A DNA stretch of 64,000 nt from positions 4,836,001 to 4,900,000 of the forward strand of contig NC_089441.1 in the NCBI RefSeq assembly GCF_026210795.1, written 5' to 3'. Below are positions 35,881 to 47,462 of the stretch, one piece after another (the first letter of the stretch is position 1; each line of letters opens with the position of its first letter). Origin of the DNA: Rhizophagus irregularis. Taxonomy: Eukaryota; Glomeromycota; Glomeromycetes; Glomerales; Glomeraceae. Position numbers and translations under genes: made by a program. A model generated the notes under the pieces. It saw only the letters and a program-made list of their open reading frames with translations. It made no database searches and was not told the DNA's origin.

Positions 35881-35975
35881 GTATATATATATATATATAT
35901 ATATAAAAAAAATACAAATAAAAAAAAAAATTATATATATATATATATGTATATGTATATACATATATATGTATA
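35881..35975. repeat. TA microsatellites
   Basis: Two (AT)n tracts separated by A-rich sequence, the second changing into GTATATGTATATACATATAT. A related TATATA/TACATACA tract lies at 36315-36350, about 80 bp before the HMG gene. Confidence 0.8.
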
Positions 35976-36425
35976 TAATAGTAATAATAATAATATAATA
36001 TAATAATATAAATATTTAAATAAATTCATCAATTTTTTAATTTATTTTTTTTTTTTACAAAATATTCCCACAATTTCCTGTTAAAATTCCTGACATATTA
36101 TAATAATATGCATGATTTTTTTTAGTGCAGGTGATAAATATCTTGAAATCTGAAAAAATTTTTAATATAAATAAACCCTCAAACAAAAAAATAATCTCTT
36201 CTTCTCATTTTGAGTTCTTTCAATCTCAAAATATCTTATAAATACATATAATTGTTTTTTAATTTTTTTTTTAAAAAAAATACAAACGATATAAAAACTT
36301 TTTCGTAACGTTCATATATATATATATACATACATATATATATATACATACATTTATTATTATTAATATACTTTTTTTTTTCGTTCATAAACTTTTTTAT
36401 CTATTCTATCTATTCTATATATCAA

Positions 36426-37298
36426 ATGAAATATCAAAAAATTGAAATGGCAAAAATGTCTTGTCAAACTACAAACAAATGTCAAGTTTCAAACACAATG
36501 GCAAAAATTGAACTTCCGTTCCCACCAACAATTACTGCAACTGATATTGTAAATAGACGTAAACCTTCCAAAATCAAGTCAAAAAGTCCAAACGCGTTTC
36601 TTATATATCGTAAAGCATTTTTAGATCAGCTCTCTAACTCAAAACATAATCTTAAAATGACCGATGTCAGCAAACTAGTATCTACATACTGGAAAAACGA
36701 ACCAGAAAATGTTAAAGAAGAATACAGAAAAATTGCCGCACAAGTTGAAGTTGAATTAAATGAAAAACGTAAAAAGTCTGTTCCGTATAGGGTTGTATGG
36801 AAAAATTCAAAATATTCATCTCGTAAAAGAAATCAAATTGGAAAAGTAACCAAAACTCCAGGAAATAATAAAAATGAAGTTAATGCAACATTCAAGCCTG
36901 CCGTTCCAACTGTCCGTGAGAATGTATTTTATCAATTTGTACATGCGTTTCCTGATGCTGAGTTTACTTCAAAAACTTCAAAAAAAAGGATTGAAAAAGA
37001 AATTGTTTTAACTGAACCTAAACCTTCGTGCAGTTCTCCAGCAACTCCAACAACTCCAACAACTCCAACAACTCCAATCACCCCAACAACTCCGCTTACG
37101 CCAATGACTCCAATGACTCCAATGACTCCAATGACTCCAATGACTCCAATGACTCCAATGACTCCAATGACTCCAATGACTCCAATGACTCCTCAGAGTC
37201 CAGAAGCTAACTTTATTCCACCTTATGAACCTTATCAACCTTATATCTGTAGTTTAGATTGGTATATCCAAGATATATTATATAGTCCAGAGATATAA
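36426..37298 (+). CDS. HMG-box protein of the MATA-HMG type
   Basis: A 290-residue intronless gene. The HMG box spans about residues 52-125: KSPNAFLIYRKAFLDQ, then SKLVSTYWKNEP and KEEYRKIAAQVE, matching the MATA-HMG group of fungal transcription factors, which binds DNA in the nucleus. A basic stretch follows (SSRKRNQIGK), then a region with FYQFVHAFPDAEF. A low-complexity part has TPT/TPM repeats (residues about 203-257), followed by an aromatic C-terminus ending DWYIQDILYSPEI. In arbuscular mycorrhizal fungi this family is strongly expanded, so membership alone does not make it the mating-type locus. The first ATG is used; an in-frame one follows at residue 8. A TA-rich tract lies just upstream, and the gene stands alone in gene-poor DNA. 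Confidence 0.88.
   Translation: MKYQKIEMAKMSCQTTNKCQVSNTMAKIELPFPPTITATDIVNRRKPSKIKSKSPNAFLIYRKAFLDQLSNSKHNLKMTDVSKLVSTYWKNEPENVKEEYRKIAAQVEVELNEKRKKSVPYRVVWKNSKYSSRKRNQIGKVTKTPGNNKNEVNATFKPAVPTVRENVFYQFVHAFPDAEFTSKTSKKRIEKEIVLTEPKPSCSSPATPTTPTTPTTPITPTTPLTPMTPMTPMTPMTPMTPMTPMTPMTPMTPMTPQSPEANFIPPYEPYQPYICSLDWYIQDILYSPEI
37098..37187 (+). repeat. In-frame 9 bp minisatellite (ten TPM repeats)
   Basis: ACTCCAATG is repeated ten times (first copy ACGCCAATG), coding TPM, after a run of TPT/TPI/TPL. Near-identical units suggest recent slippage; copy number probably differs between strains. The antisense and +1 frames are open only because of the repeat. Confidence 0.95.
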
Positions 37299-40200
37299 AA
37301 ATGAAAAAAAAATTATTTTTATTATACGTATTATGCAAAAAAAAAATGTTTATTAATATTATTAATACAAATGTAAATATTATATATATAATTCCTTTTT
37401 TTCTTATTATTATTATAATTCCTTTCTTTGTATCTTATTTTTTAAGAATTTTTTTTTATTAATTTTTTTTCTTTTTTATATCGCATTAAGAAATTCATAT
37501 TCATTTTCATTTTCGATTTCGATTGTAATATTTTATCTCTTTTTTTTTAAAAAAATTAAGAACTCTTTATTTATATGAACAATTTTTTTCTTATAAGCAA
37601 AAGATCAATCTATTCATTTACAGATTTCAAAATAGCATCATTGAATGAAATTTTTTTTTTTTTTTCCTTATTACTTTTTTGGAGATTTTCATATATAATA
37701 ATATAATGGTAATAAAAATTTAGTAGCACTTTTAATGAATTTAATGATTACACGGCTGTTTGATATTTGTATTACAAGATGCAACGCCTTGCATCCTATT
37801 ATTTTTTACCTTTTTCTGTTATAAATATAAACAATATCAGCCACACAACATGTCGAAATTATGGCGATCTTTGACCAATTAAAATGTATAATTTATTCTT
37901 GTCGATTGTGGCTATTGTAAGTAAATTCCATTACAACGTGATTAATAAATAGGTGATTGGATTTTTTAATTAAAAATTCTTTTTTTTTTTCACCCCTAAA
38001 TTTTTCTGCAAAATTTATGACTATGAAGTAAAAAAAATAAAATAAAAATAAAATATTTTTTTTTTGTGAATTTGTAAATAAAAATAATAACGTAATTCAT
38101 AAATAGTGATTAAGGTTATCTGGAATTATTATGTAATTATGTAATGTATATATATTTCAAACATATTCAACATATTAAACACATTATAAATATATCAAAT
38201 GATAGTACACTACTTCATACTGCTTCATTCTTTACATTTTTTGCATTCTTTTTTTCCTTTTTTCCTTTTCCTTCTTTTTTTTCTTTTTAACTTTACGAAA
38301 TTGTTTTTTTTAAATAAAAAATAAATTTAACATAACATGAAAATCGAAAATCTTTTCTGTTATTTATTTAAAATGACATAAAGATGCATAATAAAATATT
38401 ATCCTCCCAAATTAGTGGTTCATTTTGTGTTCAAATGTTACAAACTTTTTTTTTTTTATTTTATTTTTATTATTACAAAAAAGGTTCTCCATACAAAATT
38501 TTATCTTATTTTGATTGAAACATGATTACAAAAAAAAATAAAACGTTTCGCTCAAAAATGCTCAAAATATAAAATAATAAAATAAAACATTTTTTTTATA
38601 TATCTGATATATATCATAAACATAAACTTTAAAAAAAAAAATATGAAAAAAAATAACAATAAACACATAAACAATAACAACTAACTTTTTAATCTTGAAC
38701 TTGTGATTTTGATTTCGTCATAATACCTTATCAAATTTTTTTATTACGTATATTGCGTCAAAACAAGGTTTTCCTCTTTCAAATACCTGTTTAAATCAAA
38801 AAATAGAGTACAAATATGGGTCCTGTAAATAATGACGATAATTATTTTTTACAATGAGATTATTAAATTTATAATATTCATTTATAATAAAGAAAAAATA
38901 TATATAAAAATTAAAATAAAAAATTAAAAATAAAAAATTAAAATAAAAAAATTAAAAATTGAAAAAAAAACTTAAAAGATAAAATAATATAAAATAATAT
39001 AAAATAAGTAAATATAAAAAGGAAAATGAATATAAAAATGAATATTTCTTATTTTAGTGATCAGCTATAGTAATACTGTATAAAAATTTTTAGTTTACAA
39101 ATTATATATGTATATCGATTTTCACCGAGTAGTAATAAATGACTTTGATTACGTAATCATGGAATACTGTGCTCAATCAAATTCCGCGACTTTGTTTACG
39201 AATAGCATAAAACGAAAATGAAGTTGGGAGAAGGAAATCTGTATGATAAAATTGGATTATATATATAAATATATATATATATATAATATATTAGATATAT
39301 ATTAGATATATATTAGATATATTAGCCCTCCCCCTCAATGAGAACTGTATATATAATATATACTTGTATTATATAATATAAAGTAATATTATATATTGTA
39401 TTTTTTTTTTATATTACATTATTACATTATCACATTATTACATTATAATAATATTACATTACTTTTAATACATACTTAATAGTATATTAGACAATACCAA
39501 ATTACCAATTACCCCTTTTAAAGAAAAATGTAGTATTGCAATTGAAAAGTTGGGGAAAATACCGAATTTTCCCGATAATTAACCATACTAAATAAATTTT
39601 AATCACATTATATGTATATTACGTATATAATATAAGTATATTACGTATAATAAGTATATTACGTATATTGCGTTATATTTCGAGATATTATATATTCGTT
39701 ATCGTAATAAAAATATAATATTTTCGATTCGAACAGATGAATAAACAATGTGTACCGTAAATAAAAACCACGATCATCGTTTAGGAGCGTTATCAATAAA
39801 ATTATTACATTTTTGGTTATTTTTAAACAATTACTAAAAATTTACTGCTCATCGATCATAAAAAAAAAAAATTATTATTGAACTAAACTATATTTAATTT
39901 TATTAAAAGAAAAATAGATCATTCGAATGATTAGTTCATTACTCGGGTTTAATTGTTTTACCAAATATTTTTTTTTTTTTTCCTTAAAAAAAAATAAAAT
40001 AAAATAATAATAAATATCCAATTTTCGGTGATCTCCGAATGAGCTTTAGTTCCTTTTTAGTTCTTTTAATAATAATGTTTATTCTTGAAAGTTTTAATCT
40101 AATATATGTTCGATCGATAGAGAATAGATATCACCATTTTATATCCAAAAAAATGCTTTTATTTACATTTATAAAACAATTGACAGATCATTGAATATTG

Positions 40201-40559
40201 TAAGTTATAAAACGAATATGGGAACGAAAAACTGCAAAAGATAAACTCGATTTGATAATAATTAATATATATAATATATATATACGCCAATTATTACGCC
40301 AATTACTATTTACGAAGTGTGTAATGAAAGGAGATTCCTTAAAAATTCTATTTTGATATTACATTTTAGTATAAGTCTTAAAAGAAGTGAAAAAATGTAC
40401 AAAATCACTTGTGTTAATCATATGGAAGTGCACTGAAAAGTGAAACCAATCATTTTCATTTATTTTATAAGTACATGAATGACTTTAGCGTTGGCGTCAT
40501 TAGGGAATTCGAGTCTATCTAGGAGAACTCCGACAATCAAAGAGTTTCATTATTCACAA
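37299..40559. other. Gene-poor DNA downstream of the HMG-box gene
   Basis: AT homopolymers and TA microsatellites (notably 39255-39420, including four ATATTAGAT steps). No gene, RNA or transposon end recognised. Confidence 0.45.
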
Positions 40560-41110
40560 ATCAACGGTTTGATCCCGAAGATTTAAAATCTCCGGTGGTG
40601 GTCAGAATCCACAATATCGATAATCTCGAAGTTTTAAAATCCCGGTATCGATAAGAAGATTTAAAATCCCGGCGGTCAGAATCCACAATATCAACGTTCA
40701 CGTTATAATACAATATATATAGTTCACGTTATAATACAACAATATGGTTCACGTTATAATACAATATGGTTATCCTCGACGATCAAGAATCCTGTCATAA
40801 TACAATATCGTCCTGACAAATCATAATCCCCCAAGATTCAAAATTCTCGACGATCAAGAATCCTGTCATAATACAATATCCACGTTTACAGTCCTGACAA
40901 ATCATAATCCTCCAAGATTCAAAATCCTTGACGATCGAGAATCCGTTATAATACAATATCGACGTTTACAAATCCTCGACGATCGAGAATCCCACAATAT
41001 CGACGTCCACAATCCTCAAAAAACATAATCTCCAAGATTCAAAATCTCTGCGATCGGAATCCACGGTACAATACAAACCTGACATTCACAATCCTGACAA
41101 CTCATAATTC
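40560..41110. repeat. Irregular repeats of GACGATCAAGAATCC / CCTGACAAATCATAATCC
   Basis: The motifs CCAAGATTCAAAAT, TCGACGATCRAGAATCC, ATAATACAATATCGACG and CCTGACAAATCATAATCC recur in changing order with a rough 75-110 bp period. The same motifs occur at 56430-56500. The repeat zone may be one arm of a TIR element whose other arm is near 41455-41510 (GTCGGGAAAGTTTTGAA, TTTGTCGGGATTGGGAAC). Confidence 0.6.
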
Positions 41111-42533
41111 CGAAACTTATTATCTCGAAACTTTATTAGATTAACGTGTAATAATATTAAAATATTTCGCAAGAATTAACTGTTAATATCTATTGTAAAA
41201 ATTAATTAATACGTCGCAAAATTAAGTAACAATTAAATATTTTTATTAATATGCAAAGATTTTTAAATTATTTCACAAAATTAAAAATTAATATTTTTTT
41301 TTTTATTTATTAATATTTATAATACTTTGCAAATTTTTAACGTTTATTCTGAGTTTATTAGAAAAAAAAATTCAGTTTTTTGCTTTATAATGTAAATTTT
41401 TTTTTTTTTGCATTTAAAGATATAATTTTTTTTATTCTGATTACTAATTATTCAGTGTCGGGAAAGTTTTGAATTTTTGGGATTACAGTTTGTCGGGATT
41501 GGGAACATCAAGTTTGTATTACGTGATTCGATTTTCAGAATCTAGATCCCATGATATATCCGGTTAAATTCCGGTTCCTCGGATTTTGTTCAACCTCAAT
41601 AAATTAGGCTTTAAGCATATCGTTGCTATATGAATTGTTAAAATTTATATTAGCGTAATCAAAGACCAGTCGATTGAGTTTGTTGAGTTTGGTGATACAG
41701 ATTATTAATATCAGTTTTAAAAATTAAATTATTCTTATACATTTTCAACCACTTCCTCAATTCCTAAATTTTGAATTCAATCTTTTCATATTGTTGTTAC
41801 AAAGGATAGAAACTAATAGGACCTGTTCAATTTGTTATGAATAAATATAAACTTAAAAATCATGTTTCTATCAGGTTTCGGTTAGCTAGTAGTGATTTGT
41901 TTAATAATCACGTGATCAGTCATATTATTATTTATCGCTAAATGTAATTTCTAACAAAATATACTCAATAATTTGTTCTTATCGATTAAAAATATTTAAA
42001 ATATAAAAGTTTGTTCAATTTATTTTCCAATTTAATGGTGTAGTTTTTAACAACGATTATATGTACTGTAGCATTCGATATTATTCCGGCTTTGTTATTA
42101 AATATGTGTGTTGATGTATTGTTGTAAAGCTGCTGATCAAACCGGAAGGGAAAGTTATTTCGCACATTTTTTCTTGAGAGTCAAGTTCAATTGCTACTTT
42201 GAAAATGGTCTTGGTATTTGGCTGCGGCCATATAATTTTTTGGATTTGCAATGTCGAATGGCCAAAATTAACCATCGGAAATTAGCTGTGGCTGGGCCTG
42301 TGGCCAATTCTTAATTTTGGCCGATTCGTAATATAATATTTTTTATTTGACGTATATTTCACACCACTGGTCTTATATTATTTGTGATTTTTTTTTATAA
42401 CAATTTTTTATTTAATGCTTTAGAATATTAAATATACTTTATATTATTTTTGTAGAGATTGGATCCGTTTGTTTGAACGGATAGAAAATCGTTCAGATTT
42501 ATAAATAGTGACCCGCAGATTTAAATGGTTTAG
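41111..42533. other. Unassigned DNA
   Basis: AT-rich spacer (41150-41450), then moderately complex DNA. Two overlapping antiparallel frames near 42081-42314 have no recognisable domain and are not called as genes. Confidence 0.4.
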
Positions 42534-42706
42534 CAGGACCCTCACTATAGTGAATGAGTGTGAATCCCATGGGCTGGAGATTAAAATTCGGTATAGTGAG
42601 AAATTAGGATCATTTTATTATATATAAAAAAATCTGTACCTGAACTTTTCTTCATCATAGCAAAGTTATTCACCATATAAAAATTCGCTATAGAGAGGGT
42701 GAACTG
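42534..42706. mobile_element. About 173 bp MITE with CTATAGYGAAT inverted ends (pogo-like)
   Basis: Left end GCAGGACCCTCACTATAGTG; complement of the right end CAGTTCACCCTCTCTATAGCG. A TA follows the right end and the left is near TTTAG, in keeping with a TA target. Coordinates approximate. Confidence 0.5.
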
Positions 42707-42980
42707 TAGTCATTATATATAATGACAAAATTTTAAAATTTCATTTTCGTAATGAATGTTGTAGTAATTGATTTAGAATTTAATATCCAGATAAGTGTAA
42801 TTTATGTATAATGAATGAGGTTCATTAGGTAGGTTAATGAAGGTAATGAAGGAATGAATCTATTGCTATATAAATAAATTTTATGACTAAAACATCAATT
42901 CCGCAAAGAATATTTTAAATTATAATTTTACTAAAAATTCAAATTTTTTTTTTTTATTTTGCGATATTTGTTGAGTAGTG

Positions 42981-43545
42981 ATGTGAAATGGTATCCGGAC
43001 TTTTCGCCGAAGTCCATTTCACCGAAACCCATTTCGCAGAAGCAATTTCGCCGAAGGGATGTTTCAACGAAGTGCCATTCCCATTTACCGAATGAACATT
43101 TTACCAAAAGACATTTCGCCGAAGCCATTTCGGCGAAGGGACATTTCGACGAAGATATGTATGAACTTTTTCAGTTTTCCTTTTCTTTTTATAAGACAAA
43201 CGAATTATTTACACATTACAAGTTGCGCTTGTTTATTTTATTTTAATTACAGTAAAGGAAAATTAATTTTATTTAACAATTTCATTGTACTCATCAATTT
43301 TTCGAAACATTTTTATTTTCTTTGTATTGATTAAGGAATTATTGTTAATTCACTAATATTTTCAGCGAAATGTCCTTCGACAAAATGAACGATTTGGGGA
43401 AAAGGATTCGGCGAAATGTCTATTCGACAAAACGCCCATTCGACGAAATATCCCTTCGGCGAAAATTCCCTCATACGAAATGACCTCGACGAAATGGGTT
43501 TCGGCGAAATAGACCTCGGCGAAACGTACCGTAACCATGTGAAAT
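42981..43545. mobile_element. Foldback element built of CATTTCGCCGAAG repeats
   Basis: The left arm (42981-43160) is a series of 12-20 bp units around CATTTCGCCGAAG. The right arm (43363-43545) carries the complement, CTTCGGCGAAATG-like. Outer parts match as inverted repeats (TGAAATGGTATCCGG against the complement of CCGTAACCATGTGAAA). The middle is AT-rich. Frames through the arms come from the repeats and are not genes. Confidence 0.75.
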
Positions 43546-44063
43546 AGTAAAGTTGCTAATGTTTTTTTAATTTTTTAAAATCCAAATAAAAGTATATTAT
43601 ATTTTTAAATGGCATCTAATTACAATCAAACTCCGATATAACGATATGTCGAGATCCATATGAAATCTTTGAAAAATATCATTATATCAAAATTATACCC
43701 GATATTTATATGCTCTCTCATAAAGTGGCAAAAATGAAATCTTATATTATTTTACATTTTTTTTTTGATTAAATAATAATAGTAGTTTGAAAAATGTCTT
43801 GTAAAAGATTATTAATTTTCACAGCGCATAGCTTATATCGGTATATTGAATATCTGAATGTCTGTATATCAAGGCTTGGTATCGACACTAGATAAAAACG
43901 GCTTAACTATAAACTTTAGCTTTTGTTAAAAAAGATTGATGCTTGGCGAAATTTTTGTAATTGTGCAAACTAATATCGAACATAAAAAGTAATTAAATCC
44001 TTCAGGTTAACTAGTGTGTTTTTCATGGCAATAATAAAATTTTCAATTAAATAAATTATATAC
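43546..44063. other. Unassigned DNA with a possible solo transposon end
   Basis: CAATCAAACTCCGATATAACGA at about 43624 looks like a pogo/Tigger-type terminus, but no convincing partner end was found. No gene. Confidence 0.3.
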
Positions 44064-44065
44064 TA

Positions 44066-44268
44066 CAAGTGCCACCCATTATAATGACATCTCGTTATAA
44101 CAACATATTATTATATAACGACAGCGAAAAGTACCGTAACCATAACGACATACCATTTTGGATTCCTTTAATGTCGTTATATAAACATAAAAAATCTCAT
44201 TGTAACGACAATTAGAAAAAATTTATTAATTAGCTGAATAGTGTCGTTATAACGGGCGGTGGAACTTG
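44066..44268. mobile_element. 203 bp TA-flanked MITE (pogo/Tc1-like)
   Basis: Left end CAAGTGCCACCCATTATAAT; complement of the right end CAAGTTCCACCGCCCGTTAT. TA on both flanks (44064-44065 and 44269-44270). Internal TAACGACA repeats in both orientations. Non-coding. Confidence 0.65.
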
Positions 44269-44296
44269 TAATTCTTATCGTAATTTGCTATTCATA

Positions 44297-44362
44297 CCCT
44301 ATAAAAAATTTTTGGGGAAAATCCGATGTGATCAATTTTCTAAAAAATTTTTTATAGGGATA
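44297..44362. repeat. Short inverted-repeat element with CCCTATAAAAAATTTTT ends
   Basis: CCCTATAAAAAATTTTTGGG pairs with the sequence ending AAAATTTTTTATAGGG across a spacer containing TGATCAA. Same terminal family as 26191-26298. Confidence 0.6.
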
Positions 44363-44910
44363 TGCACTAGATTGAGTGACTAATTTGAACGGCCAAAATT
44401 TAATTATTCCATGATCAAATGGTCAATAGTTTGTCACCTCAAAGGCTCAAACGGTCAAAATATCAACATCGAGTCTTATGTATGATAGTTCGGTACGGTT
44501 TTGGCTCGAACTTTTAGCTATACTTGTCGCCGGAATTAATTACGGCATATGAAGCTTATACCGTAATATATTAAATCGCCGTAATGCTGTAATTATTTAA
44601 TGCCAAATATATGATACAAAAATTACACAAAGAAAGTAAATATTTTTTTTTTTTTGATTATGGAGTAGATAATTTGTAATCCGTAAATCTATAATGCTTG
44701 ATCTTGATGTTTTGTTAGATACTGTATTTAAAATGGTAAAATCCATATTTCATAATGCCGTAATTTCAATTCGGCAATTCCGACGGCACCTATACTTTCA
44801 GCTTCACCTTTTTTAATAAATACCCTGAGAATTCGTCGGAGAATCTTGCTGTATTACGTCACAACAAAACAAGCCACCAAAAGTTTATGCATTTATCAGT
44901 CACGATGTAT
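44363..44910. other. Unassigned DNA upstream of the CRN relic
   Basis: No gene. A reiterated GCCGTAAT/ATTACGGC motif occurs at about 44532-44600 and 44757-44790. Confidence 0.35.
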
Positions 44911-44917
44911 CCAGAAA

Positions 44918-44940
44918 AGTATATAAAGTATATATATACC
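44918..44940 (+). promoter_or_regulatory. TATA-box region of the CRN relic
   Basis: GTATATAAAGTATATATATA lies about 75-95 bp upstream of the ATG at 45014, followed by a pyrimidine-rich stretch (CTTCTCTCAAACTTTCTC). A core promoter of the original gene is plausible. Confidence 0.4.
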
Positions 44941-45013
44941 TTAGACTTCTCTCAAACTTTCTCAAATTATCTTGAAACCTTTATAAAGAACTTATCGCTT
45001 TTATAGAAACAAA

Positions 45014-46750
45014 ATGTTATCATCATTAAACTGTTTGGTATTAGGACAAACTTCTAATGATGTTATCACTAAGTGCATTGGCGAAAACTCTGTAATCGAT
45101 GGTGTTCAAGTCAACTTTGATCCATTGACCATTGCAGGCTTTAAAACCTTCTCCTTCGTGAAAAAGAACTTCAAGGGTTGAACACAATGAATATTTGGAA
45201 AGTCAAACTCGACTATAAGAGCCTTAAAGATAAAATTTATACCGAAGATGAGATTAAAAATCTCGGCACGAAGATGGAACCTATGTATGAACTTAAAGAA
45301 TATTTAATGATGATGATAAAAAACCTAAGTCAAAATGCCTTCATATCTTCATAGTCCCCACTGGTAATTGTCTTCCAACGTTTTACCTCTCGGACAAGAA
45401 ATTTGCAATTATCATTCGTTGTCATTCGCCTTCTTATTATCATCATTTTTTTTTTTTCACAACCATTAGATTAGGGATTGGACTAAAATCGATTTAATCG
45501 AAAATCGAATCGTATCTAATAGAATCGATTAATCGAATCTAAAAATCGAATCCAAATAAATCGAATTTTTATATTTTGGCGCAGCAAATATAATCTTGCT
45601 GTTTCTACTTTCTATAACCACGCCACAATGAAAAAAAAATCTCAGAATTAACAAAAAAAATCGAAAAAATTCAACAATTGTGATGGCTTTTTGACCAATA
45701 ATAATTGGATATTGGACAATTAGACAATTGAGAATTTAATCAAACATTAGTTAATTGTGGCTAATGTTTAATTAATCAAAAAAAAAAATTTTTTATTAAT
45801 TGATAATTTCGAGTTCAGGGGCCTGGATCATCTTTTGGCCAGAATTAAATATAATTCTATAATGCGGGCCAAAAATGTCTACTGCATATTTATACATATT
45901 TTTTTATTATAATGATAACAAATTTTGACTTTTTATATAATAATTACTTTAGCCAATAAATTTCAGGGTTTTTTATTCAGTGCAAAAATAAAATCATTTT
46001 ACTTTTTAATCAAAAATTTTCAAATTTTACAATAAAGATTATTTTAGTATTTTAGTTAAAATCCACCTAAAATTTTGTGCCGCCGGGATCATCGAAAGCG
46101 TTGCATCACGAAAATGTTTAAAAAATATTTTTTTTGTAAAATTACTGAGAAACGATTAATCGATTCTTAAATCGATTCTCGGGTTTTGATTTTCGATTGA
46201 ATCGATTCCAATCTCTACATTAGATCTTGAAAGAAAAAGGAAGGCGGGTATGAATGCGTAATAGAAACCATTGTTATATTTGCATTACCATTTTGTTCTG
46301 TCATTTACGTGTAAGACCAAAAGATCAGCAGGAATTGCGTGAAGCCTATTATCTGTGTTCTTGAGATGCTTGTGGTAAGTATGCGATGATTTCCAGATGA
46401 ATGCTTGCTGAGAATTTCTGATTTTCATCCGTAATTTTTACAGGTTTTGCATGATAACGAACCCATGTACCATCAGGACGTCCGGTGGCCTAATATTATT
46501 CGACTCCCTAGTGCTCTTGTTGAACCATCAAAATGGATAATTATTGATTGGAAAGACGCTGATGGATACCCAAATAATCCAGCAGATCATCTTACACCAG
46601 ATGAACATGCTCCAGAAGTATTTCAACAAAACCACGGCGGAGAAGTTGACATCTGGAGTGATTTGCAAGGCCGTCTGCTAAGAAAGCCTTGAAACGATTT
46701 AAAAAGATAAAAAAGAAAATTCTTAAAGAGCAAGAGAGATAAATTAGACA
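45014..46750 (+). pseudogene. Crinkler (CRN)-like gene with kinase-domain C-terminus, broken
   Basis: The ATG at 45014 opens MLSSLNCLVLGQTSNDVI, the style of the CRN N-terminal domain. A TGA at 45179 is caused by a frameshift, after which MNIWKVKLDYKSLKDKIYTE and MEPMYELKEYF continue in the next frame, then HIFIVPTGNCLPTFYLS after a further shift. A 746 bp MITE follows. Past it are an exon, a probable intron (46375-46443) and a kinase-like end with HQDVRWPNI (catalytic loop), WIIIDWKDAD (DFG position), HAPEV (APE) and VDIWSD. A last frameshift leads to KKALKRFKKIKKKILKEQ. CRN-kinase fusions are known in glomeromycotan fungi. The region between the two parts is largely missing, so this is a relic. 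Confidence 0.7.
45472..46217. mobile_element. 746 bp hAT-type MITE in the CRN relic
   Basis: Ends TAGGGATTGG and CCAATCTCTA with an 8 bp duplication CATTAGAT at 45464-45471 and 46218-46225. Both subterminal zones are dense in ATCGATT/AATCGATT motifs. No transposase frame. The TAGRG terminus and 8 bp target fit hAT. Confidence 0.85.
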
Positions 46751-46920
46751 TTTATAAAACTAGAAACGCGTATTTCAGGTTTTCTTAGCAAAAATACAAT
46801 ACAAATCTGTCTGTGTAAAATTTTTTTATATATTTAAACTTCACAATCACTCACGAAATGTAATATAATTTGTATAACAAATAATTGAAAAAATTAAAGC
46901 CCAATTAAGAAACTTTTATT

Positions 46921-47462
46921 GTCCGAAGCGGGGCGGAAGACTTTTACATTCTACGCAAAAGCATGCAATGTTATGTTTGTCTGTCTCACACGTGACTTAT
47001 ATACACGTGACAATATATAAAATTTATTAATTTCGATACTATTAGCGAATTAGACTTTATTAAACTTTAGTTTAAGTATATAATAAATTTAGTTGTTTTA
47101 AAACTATTTCTTCATGTTATTTAAGATTCATTAATAATAAACGAAAAAACATAATAAATGATATCTTGTGTAATTTATTTTCGTTAACGAAAATTGTGGG
47201 ACCGTGCTCTTAATGATGTACTTTTTAAGTCATTTTCGTTTGAATGACTACAACGCATTAAAAAATGTAAGAGATTACAAGAGAGATTATCTGAAGAAAA
47301 GCGATTAATTTCAATGATTAAATCTTAACGAAATTTTATTTATTATTACAAATAGTCTAAAATTACAAATTATTTAATTTCGGTATTTGATTTATAATTA
47401 TGTTAAATTATTTTATTAAACTATTTATCGAAAAACGTGCAGCGTGACGCCCGCTTCGGACG
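46921..47462. mobile_element. Possible 0.54 kb element with GTCCGAAGCGGG ends
   Basis: GTCCGAAGCGGGGCG at 46921 and the inverted CGCCCGCTTCGGAC ending at 47461 bracket AT-rich DNA. These GC-rich ends stand out strongly. TTTA-like sequence lies on both flanks, but a target duplication is not certain. Confidence 0.5.

Larger units (their letters stand above)
29186..36425. other. 7.2 kb gene-poor region upstream of the HMG-box gene
   Basis: No credible coding region. The sequence has many A or T homopolymers, TA microsatellites and short direct repeats, and none of the transposon ends seen elsewhere in the window. An untranslated leader or non-coding transcript of the HMG gene could lie here but cannot be shown from the sequence. 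Confidence 0.45.

Noticed and set aside
37008-37238. Antisense and shifted frames (HWSHWS and NDSNDS repeats)
   Set aside because: Shadows of the 9 bp coding repeat of the HMG-box gene.
42931-43334. Three overlapping frames with CEMGFGEM- or FRRRD-type repeats
   Set aside because: They come from the foldback element words and lack any gene context.
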